Program-made: the position numbers and the translations under genes
Assembly (NCBI RefSeq): GCF_019400745.1
Contig: NZ_WJIB01000016.1
Span: 62,001-126,000 of the forward strand
Direction: 5' to 3'
DNA: 64,000 nt
From: Cohnella sp. CFH 77786
GTDB lineage: Bacteria > Bacillota > Bacilli > Paenibacillales > Paenibacillaceae
Part shown: positions 25,979 through 33,690 of the stretch, piece by piece
How positions within the stretch are numbered: the stretch's first letter is position 1
Layout of the letters: each line of letters starts with the position of its first letter
Notes under the pieces: generated by a model
Told to the model about the DNA's origin: nothing
Databases searched by the model: none
What the model saw: only the letters and a program-made list of their open reading frames with translations

Positions 25979-26875
25979 TTATCTGAGGAAGTCCACCAAG
26001 CTCGGCTGAATAATTCTGGCTCCCGTGGAGAGCGAGGCTTGGTACACGTTCTCGTCCCGCTTCAAGTTCATGATCGTCTCCGCGATATCCGCATCCTCGG
26101 TCTTGCCGCTGAGACCGTTCAGCGTATCGCTTAAGGCTTGGTTCCGGTTGTCGAGCAGCTCGATCCGGTTCGCGCGCGCCCCGACTTCCGCCCTGACGCC
26201 CAGAAATTTATTCAGCCGTTGATCCAGCAACCCCATTGCGGTTCGGGCGGTGTTCGGATCGTTGGTATCCATGGCGTCCCGAATCTGTTTGACGATCTTA
26301 AACAGATTATCGGCATCGGAAGAGGTGCCGAATACGGCATTTCCCGTTACGTTCGTGGCGATTTCGACGCCGGGCGCCAGCGGCAGGATGATACCCGCAT
26401 CGTCCGTATCGATGGTCCCGGCCGTTGCGAGATCGTATGGTGACGTCGTTGTCATCTGCCCGTTGAATATAAATTTGCCGTTGACCTGATCATTGCCCAG
26501 TGTGACCAACTGGCGATAAATTCCGTCCATTTCTTGACTGATGGCCTTGCGAGCTTCCGCAGGGCTCGTATCGCTGATGCCCTGAACGGTCAGTTCTTTG
26601 GCCCGCTTGAACAAATCGTTGACCTGGTCCAGAACCGTGTCCAGATGATCGACGGAAGACGTGGCCTCCGTGATGTTGCGCTGGTATTGTTCGTTCATGG
26701 ACAACTCGCTCCGGTAACGGAGCGCGTAAGTAATGCCTACGGGATCGTCGGAAGGCCTGTTGATCTTCCTCCCTGTCGTGAGCTGCTCCTGCAAACCGCT
26801 CATCCGTTCGAAATTGCGGTTGAGGCTGCGGATCATTTGGCTGTGCATCATGCCTTGCGTTACGCGGGTCGGCAT
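25979..26875 (-). CDS. flgL: Flagellar hook-filament junction protein FlgL (HAP3)
   Basis: 298-residue adaptor between hook and filament, exported by the flagellar apparatus. N-terminus MPTRVTQGMMHSQMIRSLNRNFERMSGLQEQLTTGRKINRPSDDPVGITYALRYRSEL is cut here only in parts: RVTQGMMHSQMIRSLNRN and TGRKINRPSDDPVG are the flagellin-like hallmarks. The C-terminus is DADIAETIMNLKRDENVYQA followed by LSTGARIIQPSLVDFLR. AGGTGATC precedes the ATG. Follows flgK by 30 bases in the flgM-flgN-flgK-flgL-yviE operon. Confidence 0.96.
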   Translation of the reverse strand: MPTRVTQGMMHSQMIRSLNRNFERMSGLQEQLTTGRKINRPSDDPVGITYALRYRSELSMNEQYQRNITEATSSVDHLDTVLDQVNDLFKRAKELTVQGISDTSPAEARKAISQEMDGIYRQLVTLGNDQVNGKFIFNGQMTTTSPYDLATAGTIDTDDAGIILPLAPGVEIATNVTGNAVFGTSSDADNLFKIVKQIRDAMDTNDPNTARTAMGLLDQRLNKFLGVRAEVGARANRIELLDNRNQALSDTLNGLSGKTEDADIAETIMNLKRDENVYQASLSTGARIIQPSLVDFLR

Positions 26876-26905
26876 AGCGGATCACCTCGTCGTTATGGAA
26901 TGGGC

Positions 26906-28462
26906 TTACCTTCCGACGGTACCCATGCTGTTGATGATCCGATCGAGCATTTCGTCGAACGTCGTCATGCAGCGGGCTGCGGCGTTATAGGCGTGTTGGA
27001 ATTTGATCAAATCGGACATCTCTTCGTCCAGCGATACCCCGCTGACGGATTGCCGCCGCTCGTCAATTTGCGCGAGCAGCGCGTCCTGATTGTCGACTTG
27101 GCGGTGGGCGTCTTCGGACTGCACCCCCAATTGACCGATCAAAGCCCTGTAATAATCATCAATCGTGCCGCTCGCAATCAGCGGCGTAGAACCATCCGGA
27201 CTGACAAAATTAATCTTCGTATCTTTCAGATTGGCCATCAGCAGCGCAAGCGTATTGTTGCCGGGAACGACCTTTTCCGGCGTGCCGGCAGTGCGCATAG
27301 AAGTCGCGATCGCATCCGGGGAATTCGCGATGACCGGATTCAGCCGCAAAGCAGCGGCGGTAATCGGACCGCCGTCGCTCGAAACGAAGAAGTCTACGCC
27401 TGGCGCCGGCGGGTTCTGCAACGGGTAGCCCATGCGATGCAGTTCATTCACGCCGTGAACGGTTACCGTTAGTGGCGTGGATAGAGTTCGAGCGCTCCCG
27501 GTGTAAGTAACGCCATCGAGCGTAATTCCGTCGGGCAACACGGTTCCGGCCGGTAATGTCACCTGGAATTCCCCGTTCGCCAGGCTGTTGGCCAACGTGT
27601 CGAGCTGTGTCTGATAGTCTTTCACATACCGATCGCGAGATTGGATCATTCCATAGATTTCGCCGCTTGTCAAATCCGTTCCGAAAGCGCCTTGGAGTCC
27701 TGCAGCATCAACCGCGGTAAAATCCTGGCCTGTCACAAGGGATGTACCGCCCATGCTAATATTGTAGCCCTGAGGCGTATCGGTTACGGTAATGTTGACG
27801 ATCTTCGATAATTGATCCGTAAGCAAATCCCGTTGATCCTTCAGATCGTTGGGGTCGTCGCCATATGCGGAAATTCGCGCGATTTCTTGGTTGAGATTCG
27901 CGATATTGCCCATAAGCGTGTTGATCTGGTTGACTTTTACCGAAATATTGTCGGTTAGGTCTCCACTGAGATCAGACAACTGCTTGCTCGCCAGGTTAAT
28001 CGAATCGGCAAGCGCCACCGCATTCTCGCGAAGCACCTTGCGGCCGGTTACGTTCTCAGGGTCTTTGGCCAGATCGGACCAGGCTTTCCAATAGTTATCG
28101 AACAGCGTTCGGATGCCCGTCTCGTTCGGCTCGTTGAAAATCGACTCCAGTTTGTCCAATGTATCCGCCTGAATGGACCACTTGCCCTGGTCCATGTTCT
28201 GGTTTCGGTACTGACTGTCGAGAAATTGCTCGCGGATCCGAGTGATGGATGTAAATTCCACGCCGGTGCCGAGCTGTCCCGGAGCCGTGGAATGCGACAT
28301 CCCGATCGCTTCTATAGGGCGAGTAGCCTGCATGTTGACGATCTGGCGGGAGTAACCCGGAGTATTCGCGTTCGCGATATTATGGCCTGTCGTTTGAATG
28401 GCGGCTTGCTGCGTGAACAAAGCGCGCTTAGCCGTTTCAATAGAGTGAAAGGTCGATCTCAA
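26906..28462 (-). CDS. flgK: Flagellar hook-associated protein FlgK (HAP1)
   Basis: 518-residue junction protein. The N-terminus STFHSIETAKRALFTQQAAI and NIANANTPGYSRQIVN is diagnostic; the C-terminus has LDEEMSDLIKFQHAYNAAAR and MTTFDEMLDRIINSMG. The start is placed at TTG 28460-28462, which gives the usual M-x-STF beginning with AAAGGGA about ten bases upstream. The GTG three codons earlier (28471) sits too close to that ribosome binding site. The central domain (about 290-410) is the variable outer region. Part of the sigma-D driven flgM operon. Confidence 0.96.
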   Translation of the reverse strand: MRSTFHSIETAKRALFTQQAAIQTTGHNIANANTPGYSRQIVNMQATRPIEAIGMSHSTAPGQLGTGVEFTSITRIREQFLDSQYRNQNMDQGKWSIQADTLDKLESIFNEPNETGIRTLFDNYWKAWSDLAKDPENVTGRKVLRENAVALADSINLASKQLSDLSGDLTDNISVKVNQINTLMGNIANLNQEIARISAYGDDPNDLKDQRDLLTDQLSKIVNITVTDTPQGYNISMGGTSLVTGQDFTAVDAAGLQGAFGTDLTSGEIYGMIQSRDRYVKDYQTQLDTLANSLANGEFQVTLPAGTVLPDGITLDGVTYTGSARTLSTPLTVTVHGVNELHRMGYPLQNPPAPGVDFFVSSDGGPITAAALRLNPVIANSPDAIATSMRTAGTPEKVVPGNNTLALLMANLKDTKINFVSPDGSTPLIASGTIDDYYRALIGQLGVQSEDAHRQVDNQDALLAQIDERRQSVSGVSLDEEMSDLIKFQHAYNAAARCMTTFDEMLDRIINSMGTVGR

Positions 28463-28490
28463 TTCAAACACATCCCTTTGGCGGAAGTGG

Positions 28491-28988
28491 TTACGCTCGG
28501 GTGTCGAAAGTTCGGCGAGGCGTTCCTGCGGGAGCCGACTTGACAGGCGAGGAATACGTTACATTGTCGTCGGGAGCGGTAAACAAATCGATTTGCAACG
28601 CGATGTAATCGAGCGATTGGCGCACCAACATTTGATTGCGCTCGTTCCACTCTTTCAGCTGCCCGATTTGCCTCCGCAGCCGTTCGGCTGCCTCAGTCAG
28701 CGACCGCTTGAAATCCGCTCGGTGGATCGCCTGAATCAAATCAGCCAGCGTGGAGGAAGGCTTGGGAGAGAGACCGAGCTCCGCCCAGCAAGCGCCGGAC
28801 AGCCTCTCGACGTCTCCGTTCATCCGCTCCAAGACGGCAATCGCCTTTGTTTCCTTGGCGGTTACGGTCATCAACAGGTCGACGCGATTCTCAATGACGA
28901 ACTTCTGTTTGTCCCGGGCAAGCTGGAGCAATTCTTCATGCAAGTCGGACAAGTTGTTCAGCGCGTCAATCAACCCCTGGAAACCCAC
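28491..28988 (-). CDS. flgN: Flagellar export chaperone FlgN
   Basis: 165-residue helical chaperone for FlgK and FlgL. Characteristic are LIDALNNLSDLHEELLQLARDKQ, VDLLMTVTAKETKAIAVLERM and a C-terminal amphipathic helix LKEWNERNQMLVRQSLDYIA. The last 35 residues (APDDNVTYSSPVKSAPAGTP) are disordered. Start GTG (28986-28988) behind GAGGTGAG. Lies between flgM and its clients' genes. Confidence 0.9.
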   Translation of the reverse strand: MGFQGLIDALNNLSDLHEELLQLARDKQKFVIENRVDLLMTVTAKETKAIAVLERMNGDVERLSGACWAELGLSPKPSSTLADLIQAIHRADFKRSLTEAAERLRRQIGQLKEWNERNQMLVRQSLDYIALQIDLFTAPDDNVTYSSPVKSAPAGTPRRTFDTRA

Positions 28989-29002
28989 GGAAGCTCACCT
29001 CG

Positions 29003-29281
29003 TTATTTGTTAGTAACCGGGTATACGAACGGAAGAATTTTATCTGCCAACTTATCGGTATCCACATGATAATTGCCGGTGGAGACGGCATCCTTCAACT
29101 CTTGGACGCGTTTCTCCCTCTCCGGGCCGTTCGTACGCGTCTTGGACAGCATCTCCATCGCTTCTGCGGAGAATTGGACCTCGTCGTTCTTCCATTTGTG
29201 TCCTTTGGCCTCCGTGCGTTGGTTGCTGTTCGAAAGGTAAGGATTCGCCATGCCGATCCGTCTGGTATCGTTAATTTTCAC
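29003..29281 (-). CDS. flgM: Anti-sigma-D factor FlgM
   Basis: 92 residues; binds and inhibits the flagellar sigma factor until the hook is complete. MKINDTRRIGMANPY, VQFSAEAMEML, RVQELKDAVSTGNYHVD and ADKILPF match the FlgM family, whose C-terminal helices wrap sigma. Start GTG (29279-29281) behind GGGGTGATC. It has a sigma-D type promoter of its own, so sigma-D activates its inhibitor. Confidence 0.95.
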   Translation of the reverse strand: MKINDTRRIGMANPYLSNSNQRTEAKGHKWKNDEVQFSAEAMEMLSKTRTNGPEREKRVQELKDAVSTGNYHVDTDKLADKILPFVYPVTNK

Positions 29282-29301
29282 GATTGATCACCCCGAAAAA
29301 T

Positions 29302-29335
29302 AAAAAAGCCGATAATCACTATTCCTATTATCGGC
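29302..29335 (-). terminator. Terminator of yvyF overlapping the flgM promoter
   Basis: Perfect 9-bp stem GCCGATAAT/ATTATCGGC (29308-29316, 29327-29335) with a 10-base loop, followed on the minus strand by TTTTTTATTTTT. The 5' arm is the -10 element of the sigma-D promoter at 29328-29355. Confidence 0.9.
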
Positions 29336-29355
29336 GGAGTCGTATGAATTGTTTA
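29328..29355 (-). promoter_or_regulatory. Sigma-D promoter of flgM operon
   Basis: Minus strand: TAAA (29355-29352), 16-base spacer, GCCGATAA (29335-29328), a full -10 match. Transcripts would begin within the terminator loop and so carry only the 3' arm of that hairpin. Confidence 0.88.
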
Positions 29356-29363
29356 GCGGAACG

Positions 29364-29777
29364 TCAAGAACGGTCGCGGATTTGGAATGCGCTGTTCGAT
29401 CTGTGTTCATGGGAAGATCCGTCGCTAGAGCCCTTGCGGCTTCCGGATTGGAGATTCCTCATATCCCGCTGCAGCTTGGCGCGGCAGGAGTCGCACATGT
29501 TTCCCTCTCGAATCGGCAAACCGCAAACTTCGCAGGGCACGGTCAAATTGGGCAGGTTGGCGGTGGAGATCCGGCCTTCGCGGATGAACTTGGCGATCTG
29601 TTTCACCGAAACTTCCGTCGCTTCCGACACTTCGTGTATGGTAGAGCCTTTATGCTCTCTCAAATATTCGACCACCTGCTGGTATTCTTGCTCGATTTCC
29701 TGCACGCAATTGTTGCAGACATCCCGGATTCCGCGCGCGAAAAGCCGGGAACAGCGCGGGCAGTAGGACAGACTCAT
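29364..29777 (-). CDS. yvyF: YvyF, zinc-ribbon flagellar operon protein
   Basis: 137 residues with paired cysteines in two zinc-ribbon-like motifs: YCPRCSRLFARGIRDVCNNC at the N-terminus and VPCEVCGLPIREGNMCDSC near residue 85. Between them is a helix-turn-helix-like stretch TIHEVSEATEVSVKQIAKFIREGRI. The family (TIGR03826) occurs only next to flagellar genes of Firmicutes and has been proposed as a regulator; activity is uncertain. A disordered serine-rich tail follows. ATG behind GAGGAGG. Lies after comFC and ends at a terminator shared with the flgM promoter. Confidence 0.93.
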   Translation of the reverse strand: MSLSYCPRCSRLFARGIRDVCNNCVQEIEQEYQQVVEYLREHKGSTIHEVSEATEVSVKQIAKFIREGRISTANLPNLTVPCEVCGLPIREGNMCDSCRAKLQRDMRNLQSGSRKGSSDGSSHEHRSNSAFQIRDRS

Positions 29778-29866
29778 GAGGCTTCCTCCTCAGGTACGAC
29801 ATGCTTCGATACAATATACCACTATCATACTAAATTCTGTGAAAAAAATCATGCGTGAATTTCCGT

Positions 29867-30673
29867 CTACGACCTCGCCCACAGCAGTCCATAGATTTCC
29901 ACGCCGTTAGCATCGGTCTCCTTCGATTCCGTGAATGCCGCGCGCAAAGCTCCCGCACACTCGTTCACGGTACTCCCGGTCGTATAAATATCGTCGATGA
30001 GCAGGATTCGAATCGGTTTTGGAGAACGGTGGTCGAGGTTCATCTTCACGGAAGGGAGGGCGGTAAAATTCCCTTTCATGTCGGCGAGGCGGCTTCGGCG
30101 GTTTTTGAGGCTTTGCTTCTCGGTATGCCGGTTTCTCTGGAGCATCGGCCGATAGGTCAGCCCGTACCAACTCGCTAACGTGCAAGCCATCCGTTCCGCT
30201 TGGTTGAATCCCCGCTCCTCCAGCCTTTCCCGCGCGAGCGGGACAGAGGTCGCCAGATGAAAGTACGGACGGATTTCGCGGGGGGCCAACTCCTTGTTTA
30301 TCCTCTCGTAGGCCGATGCCACAATCGCTGCCATCAGCGGTTCGAGCTTCTCGCTCCCCCGGTACTTGTAGAGAGCCAGAAGGTCCTTCATCCGATTGTC
30401 ATATCGTACGGCGCTCCTGCAGAAGACGAAATGGCGTTCCCCGCGCTTGGGACAATCCGGACAAACTTCCGGCCGGCCGCAGATCCGGCAAACCGGGGAT
30501 CCGATCCAGGGCAGGCCTTTGAGGCATTGAGGGCATACCCTGCTCAAAATGGACCTGGGCTTCGGGTGGCGAACCGGCAGTAGTTGTTGCTGAGACGAGG
30601 AAACGGGTGTTTTCCCGCAGATCGGACACTCGGGCCGCGAGGGCCTCAGCCACCGGCTGATGGAAAAGGACAT
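29867..30673 (-). CDS. comFC: ComFC, phosphoribosyltransferase-like competence protein
   Basis: 268 residues. An N-terminal zinc-finger region has CPICGK and, further on, VCPQCLKGLPWIGSPVCRICGRPEVCPDC. The C-terminal type I PRTase fold has the PRPP motif ILLIDDIYTTGST near residue 230, plus RLEERGFNQAERMACTLA. ComFC is required for natural transformation after DNA enters the cytosol. ATG 30671-30673 has GGAGG nine bases upstream; a TTG 14 codons earlier overlaps the comFA stop but has a weak site. comFB, present between comFA and comFC in Bacillus subtilis, is missing; the gap is 38 bases. Confidence 0.93.
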   Translation of the reverse strand: MSFSISRWLRPSRPECPICGKTPVSSSQQQLLPVRHPKPRSILSRVCPQCLKGLPWIGSPVCRICGRPEVCPDCPKRGERHFVFCRSAVRYDNRMKDLLALYKYRGSEKLEPLMAAIVASAYERINKELAPREIRPYFHLATSVPLARERLEERGFNQAERMACTLASWYGLTYRPMLQRNRHTEKQSLKNRRSRLADMKGNFTALPSVKMNLDHRSPKPIRILLIDDIYTTGSTVNECAGALRAAFTESKETDANGVEIYGLLWARS

Positions 30674-30711
30674 TATATCCGACCTCCGCAACTGTGAGGG
30701 GTAGACGAGGC

Positions 30712-32715
30712 TCAACCTAATAAATAACCGTTCCTTCGGGCATACGTGTTCATCTCCCGGATTTGCCGGCAGGCTTCCCGCTGCGAGGATGTCCAGGCGG
30801 ACGCCGCAAAATAGACGAGCCCCTTCGGATCCTCGGCGGAGCGGCCCGCCCTTCCCGCCATTTGGACCAATGAGGCGGCGTCGAAAAGCGGCTTGTCCGC
30901 GTCCAGCACGAAAACGTCGCTCTTCGGGATGGTAACGCCCCGTTCCAGGATCGTCGTCGTCACCAGCAGGCGGACCGTCCGTTCGCGAAAGGCGGATACT
31001 TTGGGACCGCGGTCCGGATCCTGCGAGGAAGTCCCTTCCACGCGTTCCGGCACAATCCCGAACTCGGCGGCATATTCGCGAAGCAAACCGACGAGCGGTT
31101 CCACTTGCCGGATAAAAGGAACGAACAGGAAGACTTGCGCGCCCCGCTCCAGGGAAGTACGAATCGCTTCATAGAGAGACGAGGGCAGCTTCCGACGGCG
31201 GCAGATCCATCGCGACGCAGCCGGAATGGCGAGTCGCCTGGGCACGGGCAGCGGGCGGCGATGGAAGCGGACGGAAACCCTCGCGTGCGGCAGTCGCCCC
31301 CGCCGTGCCTGCCGCTGCATATCCGCGGGCGGCGTAGCGCTGAGCAATACGGTGACGCCGCCGCGGGACCTGGCTTGAGCTGCCGCATAATGCAGCGCAG
31401 GATCGTTGTGGTAGGGAAAGGCATCTACCTCATCGACGACAACCAAATCGAATGCGTGACGGAATCGAATCAGCTGGTGCGTTGTCGCCAGTGTAAGAGC
31501 GCCGTTCTCGAACCGGTCCGCGCTTCCTCCGTACAGGACGACTTGGCGAACATGCGGGAAAGCTTTCGCCAAACGGGGAGCCAGTTCGAGCACGACGTCG
31601 CGTCGCGGAGTCGCCACCGCTGCGCTGCCGCCGGCGGAAAGCACCGCTTCCAGCAAGGGGAACATCATCTCGGTCTTGCCGGCGCCCGTGACGGCCCATA
31701 GCAAAAAGGCGTTCCGTTCTTTGCGAAGAGTTAGAAACGGGATAAACCGGGAAAGGGAGAAGAGCAGCCGGGAGGAGTGTCTTAACGAATCGCCAGCTTC
31801 CTGCGGCGTCCGAGTCAGGAATTCCATCGCCTGCGAAGCTGCCTCGCTTTGCGCGGGACTCAGTCCCCACCGGCTGATGAGCGCTTCAGCCGATACCGCC
31901 GCATTGCCCACGGAAAGATCGGGAGCATGGGCAGCCCTCCCGATGACGAGAAGCCCGCATTCACGGCTTCTTCCCATCGCGATGCATGCCTCGCAATAGG
32001 CGCATCTCTGCCGCCCGCATGAAGCGCAAGGCGTCCGTCGCAGCTGCTCCTCGCCGCTTCCGCAGCGTCGGCAACGCAGCGAGGCCGACGCTGCCGCTCT
32101 AGGCGCCACGGTGGCTACAAGCTCCACGCCCCCGAGCAACGAGGCCAGCTGCAACGCGGGCAGAAGCTCCTCCGCTTCGCTTCCCAGAGCCGCCATCGCT
32201 TCGGGCAGCAAGAAGCATCGGCCGCGAAGGCGCCGCTCCGCTTCCCTTGCCCGGATCGCCAAGGCGCGGCCTCTTTCAAAAGAGAATGCGGAGCTGACCA
32301 CGACAACTTCAACGCCGTTTTCAACGCCCGCATCAATACCCGCTTCAGACAAGGTACCATTTTCGAACCCCTGCTCCGCGTCCCGCAGTCCGGCTCCCAT
32401 CCCCTTCTCGCCTGCCCGAGACGCTGCCCATCGCGCCGCCTCCGCCAGATCTTCCCGCTTCATGGCGCCTCCTTGCTTTCCCGCTGCCGACCTCAACCGA
32501 TCAACTGCCCGCTCCGCGATTCCCAGGGGCAAAAGCTCCTTCAACCATAAGAGCTCGGACGGTTGAGCGGTTTCCATACCGGCTGCCCCCCAACCTTCGG
32601 CGGCTCCTCGACGGAACGCCAAGTCTGTCCAGTAAAGCCGATCCACCTCCCGGCAGACCGACAGCCGCACCTTCCAACGGCTCTCCCCATCTGTTGAATA
32701 GATCGTCGCCTTCAT
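30712..32715 (-). CDS. comFA: ComFA, DEAD-box DNA translocation ATPase
   Basis: 667-residue helicase-like ATPase that helps pull transforming single-stranded DNA into the cell. The middle has a four-cysteine zinc cluster (CRRCGSG, CASCGRQRCAYCEAC) near residue 215-245, typical of ComFA. Walker A is AVTGAGKTEMM, the DEAD box VVVDEVDAFPYHND, motif III LLSATPP, and the C-terminal helicase motif VQMAGRAGRS. The N-terminal 200 residues are variable. The ATG at 32713-32715 follows GAGGGGG; a start 12 codons earlier lies within the upstream terminator. A promoter is seen at 32811-32839; no ComK box was recognised. Confidence 0.95.
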   Translation of the reverse strand: MKATIYSTDGESRWKVRLSVCREVDRLYWTDLAFRRGAAEGWGAAGMETAQPSELLWLKELLPLGIAERAVDRLRSAAGKQGGAMKREDLAEAARWAASRAGEKGMGAGLRDAEQGFENGTLSEAGIDAGVENGVEVVVVSSAFSFERGRALAIRAREAERRLRGRCFLLPEAMAALGSEAEELLPALQLASLLGGVELVATVAPRAAASASLRCRRCGSGEEQLRRTPCASCGRQRCAYCEACIAMGRSRECGLLVIGRAAHAPDLSVGNAAVSAEALISRWGLSPAQSEAASQAMEFLTRTPQEAGDSLRHSSRLLFSLSRFIPFLTLRKERNAFLLWAVTGAGKTEMMFPLLEAVLSAGGSAAVATPRRDVVLELAPRLAKAFPHVRQVVLYGGSADRFENGALTLATTHQLIRFRHAFDLVVVDEVDAFPYHNDPALHYAAAQARSRGGVTVLLSATPPADMQRQARRGRLPHARVSVRFHRRPLPVPRRLAIPAASRWICRRRKLPSSLYEAIRTSLERGAQVFLFVPFIRQVEPLVGLLREYAAEFGIVPERVEGTSSQDPDRGPKVSAFRERTVRLLVTTTILERGVTIPKSDVFVLDADKPLFDAASLVQMAGRAGRSAEDPKGLVYFAASAWTSSQREACRQIREMNTYARRNGYLLG

Positions 32716-32740
32716 CCGCCGCGCCCCCTCATCAAACACA

Positions 32741-32782
32741 AAAAAACACACCCGCTCGTCTCCATGGACGACTGCGAGTGTG
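32741..32782 (-). terminator. Rho-independent terminator of the small membrane protein gene
   Basis: Long imperfect stem CACAC-CGC-TCGTC against GACGA-GCG-GTGTG (32747-32782), followed on the minus strand by GTTTTTTTGTG. It ends the gene at 32982-33401 and lies, curiously, between the comFA promoter and the comFA start, so it would also sit in the comFA leader. Confidence 0.75.
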
Positions 32783-32810
32783 CTTCACCCGGAACAATCA
32801 GATTACGATT

Positions 32811-32839
32811 ATTGTACGACTTATCGGCCGATTCCTCAA
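32811..32839 (-). promoter_or_regulatory. Likely promoter of comFA
   Basis: Minus strand: TTGAGG (32839-32834), 17-base spacer, TACAAT (32816-32811). The spacer includes GCCGATAA, an exact sigma-D -10 octamer, but no TAAA at the right distance. Confidence 0.5.
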
Positions 32840-32981
32840 TCTTCATTTTTCTCGTCGAACGGTTCCGCCCTGCTTCCATGTCATACACCACGGAAACTGT
32901 TCAGAACAAAACAGCTTAAGCCAGAACCCAATTCGTGTGGCACGAAGAACATCTGCTTGTTGCCCGTTCCTTATCATACGG

Positions 32982-33401
32982 TCACAGCGGCAGCCTGCTC
33001 AAATCCTCCCGCTTCCCGAGCTCCACCCAGACGACCTGCTGGGGTGCCGCGGCCGCTCCTTGCGTTTCCAGCCGCTTCATCATCCGTTCCCGCGTTTCCT
33101 GCGCTTCGTCCGGGCCGCTCCGAATCCACCCGATCGCGTCGCTCACTTTGGCGAATCTCTCCAAAATGGGACCGGTGTCATCCGACGAATTCTCGAGCAC
33201 GACCGTTATGCCGATATCCGTCCCCGTACGCCGGGAAAACGTCTGCAACGCCCGCACGTACCCTTCGATTTCCATCTGGTGGTTGCCCGCGACCAATACA
33301 TAATGACGCTTGCGCGCATCGGCCCCGCGTCCGATCACCCCATGCGCCATTGCCGCTGCCGCCACGTAGAAGCCGATAATCCACAGCAAATCGGGAATCA
33401 C
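32982..33401 (-). CDS. Small membrane-anchored protein of unknown function
   Basis: 139 residues. The N-terminal hydrophobic segment IPDLLWIIGFYVAAAAMAHG is followed by a soluble domain HYVLVAGNHQMEIEGYVRAL, DIGITVVLENSSDDTGPILERFA and a C-terminal QQVVWVELGKREDLSRLPL. The soluble part has the alternating strands of a degenerate nucleotide-sugar (GT-A) fold (VVLENSSDDT resembles the VDNxSxDxT motif), but it is too short for an enzyme. The second GTG (33399-33401), seven bases after AAGGAGG, is chosen over a GTG nine bases earlier that overlaps the ribosome binding site. Function not recognised. Confidence 0.65.
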   Translation of the reverse strand: MIPDLLWIIGFYVAAAAMAHGVIGRGADARKRHYVLVAGNHQMEIEGYVRALQTFSRRTGTDIGITVVLENSSDDTGPILERFAKVSDAIGWIRSGPDEAQETRERMMKRLETQGAAAAPQQVVWVELGKREDLSRLPL

Positions 33402-33528
33402 GGCGGCCACCTCCTTGCGACGACCGAACCGAAACGCCAGCGGCGCGCTTCCTTCGATCGCACTTACCGCATCATATGCCGCAAGCGAAAAGGGCGTTCC
33501 GGCACTTGACGGACAAGAAGGAAATCAT

Positions 33529-33668
33529 CTCCCAAAAGTGGGGAGCCCCCGATTTTCCCAATCGAGCAGGAGGAGGCGGCTAGCCTCCGTCCGGGACTTT
33601 CACCCTAAAGATGACGTCCATGCTGGGCGTACAGCCAAAGAACCGCCGGAGTCTCCCCCAACGGTTCT
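33529..33668 (-). other. Hairpin-rich intergenic segment, possible structured RNA
   Basis: The 289-base gap 33402-33690 has no gene but five consecutive hairpins on the minus strand: AGAACCG/CGGTTCT (33668-33639, perhaps the upstream gene's terminator), GGG-TGAAAGT-CCC (33605-33593), GGAGGC/GCCTCC (33588-33572), CGATT/AATCG (33564-33550) and CTCCC/GGGAG (33545-33529). The GGGTGAAAGTCCC element recalls group II intron domain I, but no intron ends or reverse transcriptase are present. No riboswitch class was recognised. Confidence 0.3.
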
Positions 33669-33690
33669 CTCCGCGCAATGTTCGCATCCC

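Noticed and set aside
32811..32839. Sigma-D promoter for comFA, because of GCCGATAA in the spacer
   Set aside because: No TAAA element occurs 14-16 bases upstream, and the octamer is part of an ATCGGCCGAT palindrome; a sigma-A reading with 17-base spacing fits better.
33529..33668. Group II intron
   Set aside because: Only a domain-I-like hairpin resembles it; there is no domain V, no GTGYG 5' end and no reverse transcriptase.
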